This document shows, one piece after another, positions 42,850-51,284 of a stretch of 64,000 nt of DNA (its first letter is position 1; each line of letters starts with the position of its first letter). Under the pieces are notes generated by a model, which was given only the letters and a program-made list of their open reading frames with translations, did no database searches and was not told the DNA's origin. The translations under genes were made by a program, and so were the position numbers. This DNA comes from Acanthamoeba lenticulata (taxonomy: Eukaryota; Discosea; Longamoebia; Acanthamoebidae). The stretch is taken from positions 1 through 64,000 of the forward strand of contig NAVB01000111.1 in the NCBI GenBank assembly GCA_002179805.1. The letters are read 5' to 3'.

Positions 42850-45800
42850 ATGAGCAAACGCTACAGCAAGCTCGTCATCCTCCAAGACGGTCGAAACTTC
42901 GACAGCTGGGATGGATACATTCGATCCGAGTGCACGATCCAAGGCGTGTGGACAATCATCACCGGTCATGAACCGAGACCTCTTCCTCATCCCAAGGCAC
43001 CATCGACGGGCATCCCCGCGACGAGAGCCAAGCCAAGCCCAACAGCGTCAAAGACGGGACCACCCGCTGCGACAAGCGAACAAGAGGCAAAAGAGGAGGA
43101 AGACAGGGACTTCAAGGAGGATCTGCAACCAAAGCAGGCAAAGGACAAGAGCATTCACAGCGATGACGAACAACTCGCTGAGCTCGACACCTCTCTGCTC
43201 TACGACAGCGACGACGAGGACGAAGTCAAAATCCACCCGAGGCTCGTCAGTCCGGCAGGAGTAATCCTGTCGGACCACTCGTCAAGTACCTCCTCACAGC
43301 TCCCTGGTGACGTCCTGAACGTCACCACCAAATTCGTCGGAGGGACCAGCCCCTTCGCCGACGACAAGGAGCGCAAGAAGAGGAAGAAGAAGATCAAGAA
43401 GTGGGACAAGAGAGCGCGGTGTGCTCTTGGCATCATCCTACGCTCTCTCCATCCCTCTCTGCTGCCCTACGTGGGGTCAGAAACGAACCCTCGCAAGGTG
43501 TACCTGGCGCTCTACAAGCGTTACAGGCCACTCACGCCGGGCTACCGCTTCCTTCTCTTCAAGCAGCTCATCGCGCTGAAGATGACCGGCCAGGACAGCG
43601 TCCACGCCTACATCGACAAGGCCACCGGCATCGCAGCAAAGCTACGCGCCAGCGGCGTCAACTTCGACGACACACTGGTCTCCCTGTGCATCATCAACGG
43701 GCTCACGAGCGATTACCGTCAGCTCCAGTCTGCGATTAACACCGCAGGCGACCACATGCTGAACCTGGAGTGGCTCATCCAGTCCATCCTCCAGGAAGAA
43801 GCCACTATCAACAACGCCAAGGGCCAGGCCAAGCCCGAGTCGCAGCCGAACTTCGCTCTCACAAGCGAGGCTCACAACCACAAGAGTGGTAGAGGGAAGC
43901 AGGGCCAGAACAACAGCAATTCGACTCCGAAGGGCGACCAGGGCGGTAGGGCGACTCCGGACGGGCCTGGGAAGACGTACTGCAGCCACTGCTACCGCAC
44001 CAACCACACCGTCGATCAGTGCTGGACTCTTCACGGTCGCCCGCCTCGACCGGCCAAGAAGAAGACAACGACAACAGCCAACGTAGCGTCGACCACCGAG
44101 AGCGCGTCCGTCGCCAGAGTCATCTCGGCCCTCAGCATGGGCAGCTCGGCCAAGGACCAGCACAAGTGGCTCTGGGACACCGGCGCCACAGCGTCAATGA
44201 CGCCGTGCAGAGAGAATCTGCGCAACCTGAGCCCACTCACCGAACCCCTCAAGGTGAGGCTCGGCGACGGCAGCTGCATCGACGCAAGCGAGAAGGGAGA
44301 GCTGCACGTGAGCATCAGCATCGACGGCGTCGACCAGGACCTGGTCTTCCCCGACGTGCTCCACGTGCCAAAGCTTGGCCAGAACCTACTCTCTGCGCAC
44401 GCCATCCTCAGCCACGGCTACAGCTTCAAGGGCAACGAGAACGGGTTCCTGGTCTTCAACCAGGAGCACAAGCGGCCGCTCCTACTCGGCCAGACCAGGA
44501 ACAAGCTCAGCTACGTGCCTCTGCGAGTCGACCGAGGACACGTCCAGCACGTGGCGCTGACTCATAAGGTCACCCCCGCAATCGACGACAACAAAGACGC
44601 GGAACCGGCCAGCCACGACGAGCCCGCCTCAACCGACGAGAAGCCCAAAGTAGTGCTCTCGTTAGACGAGGCCCACGTCCGCTTCGGCCACATCAGCGAA
44701 GACAGACTCCGCCGCCTCATCGCCAATTCGGCCGATCTAGCGCTGGAGACCGGCAGCACACTGACTCAGTGTGTCGCCTGTCTCCAGGCAAAGGCCACGC
44801 GAGCGCCCGTGAGGAAGGGGCCAGCGCCTCGTTCAAGCGTGCCGGGCGAGAAGCTCCACGTCGATCTGGTCGAGATGCCCACTCCATCCCTCACCGGCCG
44901 AACCTGGTTCCTCACCGTTGTGGACGATGCAACCAGATATCGGTTCCATATACCGATCAAGTCGAAGGATGAGGCCAGCGTCAAGATGGGGGACCTCCTC
45001 CGAGGCCTTCCAAGCAACATGCGCGTCACCGTCGTCCACTCTGACTGCGGGGGCGAGTTCATCGGCGAACCTTTCAGGCGCGTCCTTGCCGACCGAGGCA
45101 TTCGACTCGAGACGACACCGCCCTACACGCCCGAGTACAACGGCGTGGCGGAACGATCCAGGCGCACCGTCGAGGAGATGGTGAGGGCTATGCTGACGCA
45201 CGCCAAACTACCTCGCATTCTTTGGGCAGAGGCTCTCCTCATGGCCACCGCGATCATCAATCGTGCGCCCACTAAGGCAAACAGTGGGGCCTCCCCGTAC
45301 CAGCTATGGACCGGTAATAGACCGGCCATGGCTGGGTTCTACGAGTTCGGAGCACACTGCTATGTGCACGTGCCTCGAGCGCTGCGCAACAAGCTCGACA
45401 GCTCGGCCAGGCCGGCGCACTACATGGGGCCCACTCAGGCTGGCTCTCACCACCACGTGTGGTACCCCGGGACCAGAACGGTCACCAAGAGCAGGAGCAT
45501 CACGTTCGTGGCTACTGCCAGCACCACCAACGCGCCACTACACGCCGAGCCGGGCGAGCAGCAGCCAACCGACCCCATCAGTGCCACCGACACAGAGCCG
45601 GTGCCGAGCGACTGGTCACCCGTCGAGCGGCCTAGCTCACCGACTCTCTCTCACAAGGGGGGGGGGAGCGAAACTGAGCCAGACACCAACGTGCCAGCCT
45701 CGTTCCTCTTTCCTGAGAGAGGAGTCGTGAACCAGACCGAGGGCAAGCAGTCGAGTCAACAACTGACCACGACAAAGTCAACGGCCACGGCGACAAACAC

Positions 45801-47526
45801 GAGGCAGAGCAAGAGAGAGCGAAAGGCAAGAGTGCGCTACATCGAAGTGTGCCTGGCACACGTCATGGCTGCCATCGAAGAGCTGCCTGCCACGCCCACG
45901 TCCGTGGCCGAGGCCCTCGAGTCACCTCAAGGACCACACTGGCTACGCGCCATTTACGAGGAGCTCGAGGCCCTGCACAAGAACGGGACGATGTACCTCA
46001 CCGATCTCCCGCGCAACAAGAGAGTGTTGGGGACCAAGATCGTCCTCAAGCTCAAGACGCTCGCCGACGGTCGACCCGATCGCTACAAAGCTCGAGTGGT
46101 CGTCCTCGGCTACCGCCAGCGCTTCGGCGAGGACTACTTCAACACCTACGCACCAGTCCTTCGCTACGAGAGTTTACGCCTCCTCCTTGCCTTTGCCGTA
46201 CTGCACGACTTAGAGATTCACCAGATGGATGTCGAGGGCGCCTTCCTACAGGCCGACCTCGAGGAGGAGATCTACGTCCGTCCACCAGAGGGGTTCGCTG
46301 ACGCCCAACACCCACACAAGGTGTGGAGACTCGTAAAGAGTCTCTATGGGCTCAAGCAGGCCCCGATGGTGTGGAATAAGAAGATCGACGGTGTCCTTCG
46401 TCACAATAACTACGAGCCGCTTCGCGCCGACGCCTGTGTCTACGTCAAGTGGCGAGGGGACCAGGTGGCAATCGTCGCACTCTTTGTCGACGACACCATC
46501 CTGATCTGCCACGCCTCACTACTCGAGGAGACGAAGACGGTCCTCAAACAGGCCTTCCCGATGAAGGATCTCGGCGAACCCTCTTCGGTCCTGGGAATGG
46601 AATTCCTCAGGGACCGAGAGAAGGGACTCCTGAGCCTGCGACAGAGCGGACACATCGGCGGCATCATCAAGCGAGCCGGCCTTGAGCAGTGCAAGCCGAG
46701 TCCCACTCCGGCCGTTGAGGGGCTCAAGCTCGAGCAACTCGAGAGCACTCCAGCCGACTACGCCGACAAGCCGTATCCCCAGCTTGTTGGCGCTCTACTC
46801 TACGTGGCGTGCACGACGAGGTGGGACATCGCCTACGCCGTTGCCTACCTCTGCCGGTTCAACCGGGCCTGGGGCAAGGAGCACTGGCAGGCGCTCAAGC
46901 GTGTGGTGCGTTACCTACACGGAACGCGCCACTACGCCATTACCTACTCCAGGAAGGGAGTCAGCGAGCTGTGCAAGAAGCCCGTGGGCTATTCCGACGC
47001 CGACTGGGCCGGCGACACAAGCGACCGCAAGAGCATCTCGGGCTCAATCTTCCTCATGGCTGGAGGGCCAATCAGCTGGGCCTCGAAGAAGCAGAAGAGC
47101 GTGTCAGTCTCGTCCTGCGAGGCTGAGCTACTCGCGCTCTCCCAGACGACGCTTCAAGCCCTGTACCTGCGACGCTTCTACCAGCCTCTTCGCTTGCCAA
47201 CGAACGAACCAACGCTCATCTTCACCGACAGTCAGAGTGCGATGGCCGTCAATTCCAGAGAAGAGAAGAGAGCCTTCCACGCCCGCCTCAAGCACCTCGA
47301 CGTGCGAGCCCTTCAGATCGCCGACTCGACCGAGAAGGGGGAGGTGTCCCTCTGCTACTGTCCAACAGGCGAGATGATAGCCGACATCCTCACCAAAGGG
47401 TTGGCCACAGCCAAGTTCGAGAGTGTGCTGGACCTGGTCGGGCCAAACTGGACGCCACCGTCGACCACTCAAGGAAGGGTGTTGGCAGTGAGCGGACCGA
47501 CGGTGACGAAGAAGGTGACTTCCTAG
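42850..47526 (+). CDS. Copia gag-pol polyprotein (1558 residues)
   Basis: Single frame from ATG 42850. Gag has a Lys/Glu-rich insert (residues ~75-185) and a CCHC knuckle 'CSHCYRTNHTVDQC' (about 43981-44022). The aspartic protease is D-T-G-A at 44176. Integrase has 'HVRFGH' and 'CVACLQAKA', then the DD35E triad: Asp 44863, Asp 45043, Glu 45151 (35 residues between the last two). RT shows 'QMDVEGAFLQADLEEEIYV', 'SLYGLKQAP' and the catalytic 'FVDDTILI' (about 46483). RNase H has 'GYSDADWAGD', 'SSCEAELLAL' and 'TDSQSAM'. Stop TAG 47524-47526 lies 45 nt inside the 3' LTR, so the last 15 codons come from LTR sequence. No frameshift separates gag and pol, as in Drosophila copia; Gag must therefore be produced by splicing or processing. 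All catalytic residues are present. Confidence 0.96.
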   Translation: MSKRYSKLVILQDGRNFDSWDGYIRSECTIQGVWTIITGHEPRPLPHPKAPSTGIPATRAKPSPTASKTGPPAATSEQEAKEEEDRDFKEDLQPKQAKDKSIHSDDEQLAELDTSLLYDSDDEDEVKIHPRLVSPAGVILSDHSSSTSSQLPGDVLNVTTKFVGGTSPFADDKERKKRKKKIKKWDKRARCALGIILRSLHPSLLPYVGSETNPRKVYLALYKRYRPLTPGYRFLLFKQLIALKMTGQDSVHAYIDKATGIAAKLRASGVNFDDTLVSLCIINGLTSDYRQLQSAINTAGDHMLNLEWLIQSILQEEATINNAKGQAKPESQPNFALTSEAHNHKSGRGKQGQNNSNSTPKGDQGGRATPDGPGKTYCSHCYRTNHTVDQCWTLHGRPPRPAKKKTTTTANVASTTESASVARVISALSMGSSAKDQHKWLWDTGATASMTPCRENLRNLSPLTEPLKVRLGDGSCIDASEKGELHVSISIDGVDQDLVFPDVLHVPKLGQNLLSAHAILSHGYSFKGNENGFLVFNQEHKRPLLLGQTRNKLSYVPLRVDRGHVQHVALTHKVTPAIDDNKDAEPASHDEPASTDEKPKVVLSLDEAHVRFGHISEDRLRRLIANSADLALETGSTLTQCVACLQAKATRAPVRKGPAPRSSVPGEKLHVDLVEMPTPSLTGRTWFLTVVDDATRYRFHIPIKSKDEASVKMGDLLRGLPSNMRVTVVHSDCGGEFIGEPFRRVLADRGIRLETTPPYTPEYNGVAERSRRTVEEMVRAMLTHAKLPRILWAEALLMATAIINRAPTKANSGASPYQLWTGNRPAMAGFYEFGAHCYVHVPRALRNKLDSSARPAHYMGPTQAGSHHHVWYPGTRTVTKSRSITFVATASTTNAPLHAEPGEQQPTDPISATDTEPVPSDWSPVERPSSPTLSHKGGGSETEPDTNVPASFLFPERGVVNQTEGKQSSQQLTTTKSTATATNTRQSKRERKARVRYIEVCLAHVMAAIEELPATPTSVAEALESPQGPHWLRAIYEELEALHKNGTMYLTDLPRNKRVLGTKIVLKLKTLADGRPDRYKARVVVLGYRQRFGEDYFNTYAPVLRYESLRLLLAFAVLHDLEIHQMDVEGAFLQADLEEEIYVRPPEGFADAQHPHKVWRLVKSLYGLKQAPMVWNKKIDGVLRHNNYEPLRADACVYVKWRGDQVAIVALFVDDTILICHASLLEETKTVLKQAFPMKDLGEPSSVLGMEFLRDREKGLLSLRQSGHIGGIIKRAGLEQCKPSPTPAVEGLKLEQLESTPADYADKPYPQLVGALLYVACTTRWDIAYAVAYLCRFNRAWGKEHWQALKRVVRYLHGTRHYAITYSRKGVSELCKKPVGYSDADWAGDTSDRKSISGSIFLMAGGPISWASKKQKSVSVSSCEAELLALSQTTLQALYLRRFYQPLRLPTNEPTLIFTDSQSAMAVNSREEKRAFHARLKHLDVRALQIADSTEKGEVSLCYCPTGEMIADILTKGLATAKFESVLDLVGPNWTPPSTTQGRVLAVSGPTVTKKVTS
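47471..47479 (+). other. Polypurine tract (AAGGAAGGG)
   Basis: Nine purines immediately before the 3' LTR, within the gag-pol frame. This is the expected plus-strand primer site. Confidence 0.85.
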
Positions 47527-47717
47527 TGACCGACACTAGGAAGTGCACCTCCCACCAACGACAAGGGTCCGCCCTGGCGACAACCAATCATGCGCATTCA
47601 TTTTATGTTAAAAAGGGAGAAAATCCCTATTCATTCTTCTTCATCGAATAAACACACCGTTCACACACACCCGACTGCCGCTGTCCCGTCCGCATCCGTT
47701 GGAAGTCCGGTCCAACA
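47480..47717 (+). repeat. 3' LTR (238 bp), identical to the 5' LTR
   Basis: Base-by-base comparison by eye with 42540-42777 shows no difference. It contains the gag-pol stop (47524-47526) and AATAAA at 47647-47652. Confidence 0.95.
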
Positions 47718-47722
47718 GGCCC
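47718..47722. repeat. Target-site duplication GGCCC, right copy
   Basis: Follows the 3' LTR directly and leads back into the GH16 signal-peptide frame. Confidence 0.93.
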
Positions 47723-49337
47723 TGGTCGTAGCGGCGCTATTCACCCCCTCCGTGGAGGGCGCCTACACGCTCAAGTACAAGTATGCGGGCTACAACTTCT
47801 TCGACGGCTTCGACTTCTGGACCTATGACGACCCCACGCACGGCTACGTCAACTACGTCGACCGCAACACGGCTCAGTGTACGTTTTCCCTTCACGCTCG
47901 AGCGCAGGCCCCTTCCTCCTCTCCTCACGAGGCACATGTGGTCGCGACCACGTGCAGCCCAGGGCTACATCTCTGCCGGTCCGTACAACGTCTACATCGG
48001 TGCCGACCACAACAACGTGGCCAGCGGGCGCGGTCGCTCGTCCGTGCGGTTGAGCTCGAAGGCCACCTTTTCCGACGGCCTCGTCATCGCCGACCTGACG
48101 CACATGCCCGAGGGCTGCGGTGCGGGCCTCCTCCCCCGTTGCGCCTCGGGCGACGGAAAACTCACCGGAGGAGCGGGCCGACAGGCACCTGGCCGGCCTT
48201 CTGGTTGGTGGGCCCCAACTGGCCCAATGGCGGTGAGATTGACATCATCGAGGGCGTCAACACCAACAACGCTGACCTGGTTCGTCCTCCCTCTTGGGGG
48301 GGCTGCTGATCAACGGTGGTTGGTGTTGTTTTAGTTTTTGCGTTTCTTTATGATTTATTTTATTGTGAATATTTTTAATATTATTGTTGGTTTTGGGTCC
48401 CACTAGACCACCCTGCACACGAGCCAGGGCTGCGACATGAGCGGCGAGGACCGCAGCTCCTTCACCGGCAACATGATCTCCTCCAACTGCTGGGTCAACG
48501 CCCCCGGCCAGGGCACCAACCAGGTGAGGCTGGCTTGGCCCTCACTAGCTAGTCGGTGTCTTGCGTGTGCTCACCAACGTGGCACGGGCCGTGTCGGATG
48601 CGGGGCACAGGGCTGCAGCATCCAGAACTACGCCGGAAGCTACGGCGTGCCGTTCAACCAAGCTGGTGGCGGCGTTTACGTCGCTGGTGCGTGTTGTTGT
48701 TGTCTTCACGACACGACAAGCTTGACATTCCAACCGTTGTGTTATTTATTAGCTAACACAACCGACCAATTAGAATTCGGCCACGGCTGGCCCATCAAGG
48801 TCTGGTTCTTCCCTCGCAACAACATCCCCGCCGACATCAAGTCCGGCAACCCCGTACCCACCAACTGGGGCAAGTACGTGCCCCCAGTGCATTTTTATTT
48901 AATATTAACTTAATATTATTTTGCGCAAAATGCTCATGCGCGTGAGTGGTGGACCATCCTGCGAAGGCCTTATGCGCAGTTCAACATCGGCGACAACTGC
49001 CCGGCGCGTCACTTCTACGACATGCAGATCATCATCAACCTCACATTCTGTGGTGACTGGGCCGGTACCGTTGCTTGAACTCGAGTTGAGCCAAATGAGG
49101 GGGAAGGATCACTGAGAAGGGTCTTCCTCCTCTCCTCGGGACAGGCTCGGTGTTTGGTTCGACCTGCGGACAGTACGGCTCTTGCAACAACTTTGTGCAG
49201 TACAACCCCAAACAGTTTGCGGACGCCTACTGGTACGCAGTTCCAATCATATCAAACCAATAGCGTGGTTTGAGTCTGACGCTGGGGCGGCCTGCAGGAT
49301 CTTCAACTCGATCTCGGTTTATCAGTACCAGTTCTGA

Positions 49338-49713
49338 GCCCACCAAGCAGGCTGATGTGCTGGGTGGCTGCAACAAGAGATTGTGTTTTCCTTTCAACGC
49401 ATTTTCTTTTTTTTTCTCTTTTGCTTCAAACAGACCCAATCAATATTCCACAGTGACGCTGGTGCGTTACTGTGGGTGCTTGACAACGGGTAACGCTTGT
49501 TAGGTGAACCCTCGTAACTCCCTGCCTGTTAGGTGCGATTCATTTGGTACTTGGGCTACACCGTCGCGGTGGACGACCTGACGCGTTGGTCCTTCTTCCT
49601 TTTTTTCTTTCGCTCGTCACTCCGCCCCTACCTGCAGCTGTCCGACGACCAACAAAAAAGGAAGACCAAAGAAGTGTGACAAGCGCAAAAACGACCTTTT
49701 CTATTCTCTGTGA
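49338..49713. other. Intergenic region (376 bp)
   Basis: 3' flank of the GH16 gene and 5' flank of the PEDS1-like gene, with T/C-rich tracts at 49400-49430 and 49590-49620. No gene recognised. Confidence 0.5.
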
Positions 49714-51124
49714 ATGGAATCACTCGCCATTACTTCACGCCTTGCGGCGGACGATGAATCGTGCCAACACATCAATGCAAGAACCGCGACACAAGGGCGT
49801 GCGGCCACAGATCTTGGACTCATCAATCAAAATTGCGATCCTGCGATTTCGACCAGACGGCCATCTACAAGCATCGATCTGACGCTGGCGCTGCCCTCCA
49901 TGTCGCAGACCGTCCCAGAGGAGGGCCAGGAGTCCTCTGACGAGGGCGAGGACCGCTCCTCAGCCACAGACGTGGCTTGTGTGACTGAAGCAAAGACAGC
50001 AACGCCGGCCTGGAAGACACGGTCGCTGCAGCGCAAGCAGAAGGCGGCCTACCTGGCCGCGCAGTACCCGCCTGCCAAGCAGCGGCTGGACAAGGCCACC
50101 TCGTTCATCTACGGCTTCGTCATGCTGCGCCTCTTCTACAACCTCCTCTCCTCGCTCTCCTCGGTCAGTTCCCTGGCCGTGATGCTCGCCTCCTTTGTGC
50201 TCGCCGCCCTCTGGGCCGACTTCGTGTCGGGCATGCTCCACTGGGCCTGCGACACCTACGGCTCCGTCAACACGCCCGTCGTCGGCAAGCTCCTCGTTCG
50301 GTACTTCCCCTATCATCTTGATCCTCCTCATCTTTTTATGGCATTTAACATTCTTTTTCAACAATTCAAGATCGTTCCGCGAGCACCACATCGACCCGAT
50401 GGCCATCACGCGCCACCCGTTCTTTGAGACCAACGGGAACTCCATCCTCGCGACGCTGCCCATGGCCGTGGCGCTGGCCTTCCACCCGCCCACGGCCGCG
50501 TCGGGCACCTTCTACTACGCGCTTCTCTGCTTCCTCACCAGCACCACCCTCCTCCTTTCCTTCACCAACCAGGTAACCTTCTCGTCCTCTCTCTTCTCTC
50601 GACGTGTGTGTCCTTTCGTCAGTTTTTTTATATTTATTGTGTTTTAATTTAATTTTGTATTCCACAGATTCACAAGTGGGCGCACTCGCACGAGCCGCCT
50701 CGGGCCATCCGTTTGCTGCAGAAGATGGGCGTCATCCTGGAGAGCAGGTACACTTTATTTATAAAAATGCCATTCATTTTATTTTATATTATTTTATTTG
50801 TGCCTTTTGCGTTTTTTGAGGCTCGTGTCTGACTCTTGTCTGATGCTGCAGAGCACACCAGAAGCACCACTTCAACCCCTACGACCGGGACTACTGCATC
50901 ACGACGGGATGGCTCAACCCGGTCCTCGAGAAGCTGGGCTACTGGCGCGCCATCGAGCAGCTCATCGAGCGCTTCACCGGCGCTGTGGTACGCCCCATCC
51001 CCGCCCTCATCTCCATCTCTCTCTCTTTCTTGGCGCTCACATGGTCCTCATGGACGCGTGCGCGCAGCCACGAAAAGACGACCAAAACTGGGCGCAGCCG
51101 GGCGCGGCTCCCAAGCTCGAGTAG
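49714..51124 (+). CDS. Plasmanylethanolamine desaturase (TMEM189/PEDS1/CarF family)
   Basis: ATG at 49714. A ~110-residue acidic and Ser/Thr-rich lead precedes the family core. Two membrane segments ('VMLRLFYNLL', 'LAVMLASFVLAALWADFV') run into 'SGMLHWACDTYGSVNTP'. Past an intron come 'SFREHHIDPMAITRHPFFE', 'NTNG'-type loops, hydrophobic 'TFYYALLCFLTSTTLLL', 'IHKWAHSHEPPRAIRLLQK', then 'AHQKHHFNPYDRDYCITTG' and 'NPVLEKLGYWRAIEQLIE'. The His clusters (HWACD, EHHIDP, HKWAH, HQKHH) are the metal ligands of the family, which makes the vinyl-ether bond of plasmalogens; plant FAD4 is related. The last exon ('DDQNWAQPGAAPKLE') ends at TAG 51122-51124. Four introns. Confidence 0.93.
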
Positions 51125-51284
51125 GCCCGGGCTGGCGAGGCAAGGCTGGTCTGGAAAGCATTTTTTTGTTGGGGCTCACATGTTGTTGCGGGGCCATTGG
51201 TGGCCTTCCGAGCGGGAGGAAATGAAAAACACGACAATGATGACGCTGTACATGCGTTCGGTGGTGGTGCATGGCATTCGCGAC

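Larger units (their letters stand above)
42540..47717 (+). mobile_element. Complete Ty1/copia LTR retrotransposon (5178 bp)
   Basis: Identical 238-bp LTRs (42540-42777 and 47480-47717) begin TGTTGG and end CCAACA, inverted termini. A primer-binding site follows the 5' LTR; one uninterrupted gag-pol frame (42850-47526) and a purine tract (47471-47479) precede the 3' LTR. The 5-bp duplication GGCCC flanks it. Integrase precedes reverse transcriptase, the copia (Pseudoviridae-type) order. No decay is visible, so insertion was recent and the copy may still be mobile. Confidence 0.96.
42494..49337 (+). pseudogene. GH16 beta-glucanase gene disrupted by a copia element in its signal peptide
   Basis: The 5' fragment (42494-42539) encodes the first 15 residues of a signal peptide (MKLSGSVLL...). 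The rest begins after the 3' LTR at 47718. The product would be a family-16 glycoside hydrolase: '[19 protein letters not shown]', '[15 protein letters not shown]' (about 48184-48230) and the catalytic G-E-I-D-I-I-E-G (Glu 48235, Asp 48241, Glu 48250). It also has 'NMISSNCWVNAPGQGTNQ', 'WPIKVWFFPRNNIPADI', and 'YDMQIIINLTFCGDWAGS', ending 'SISVYQYQF' at TGA 49335-49337. About seven introns remain intact with good splice sites. Apart from the element, no stop or frameshift is seen. As it stands, translation runs into the LTR and stops at 42584-42586. It would be a secreted laminarinase or beta-1,3-glucanase-type enzyme, for feeding on algal or fungal walls or remodelling the cyst wall. Confidence 0.9.

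Noticed and set aside
42850..47526. A retrovirus-like or gypsy element
   Set aside because: Integrase precedes reverse transcriptase, FVDD and SLYGLKQAP are copia-type, and no envelope frame is present.
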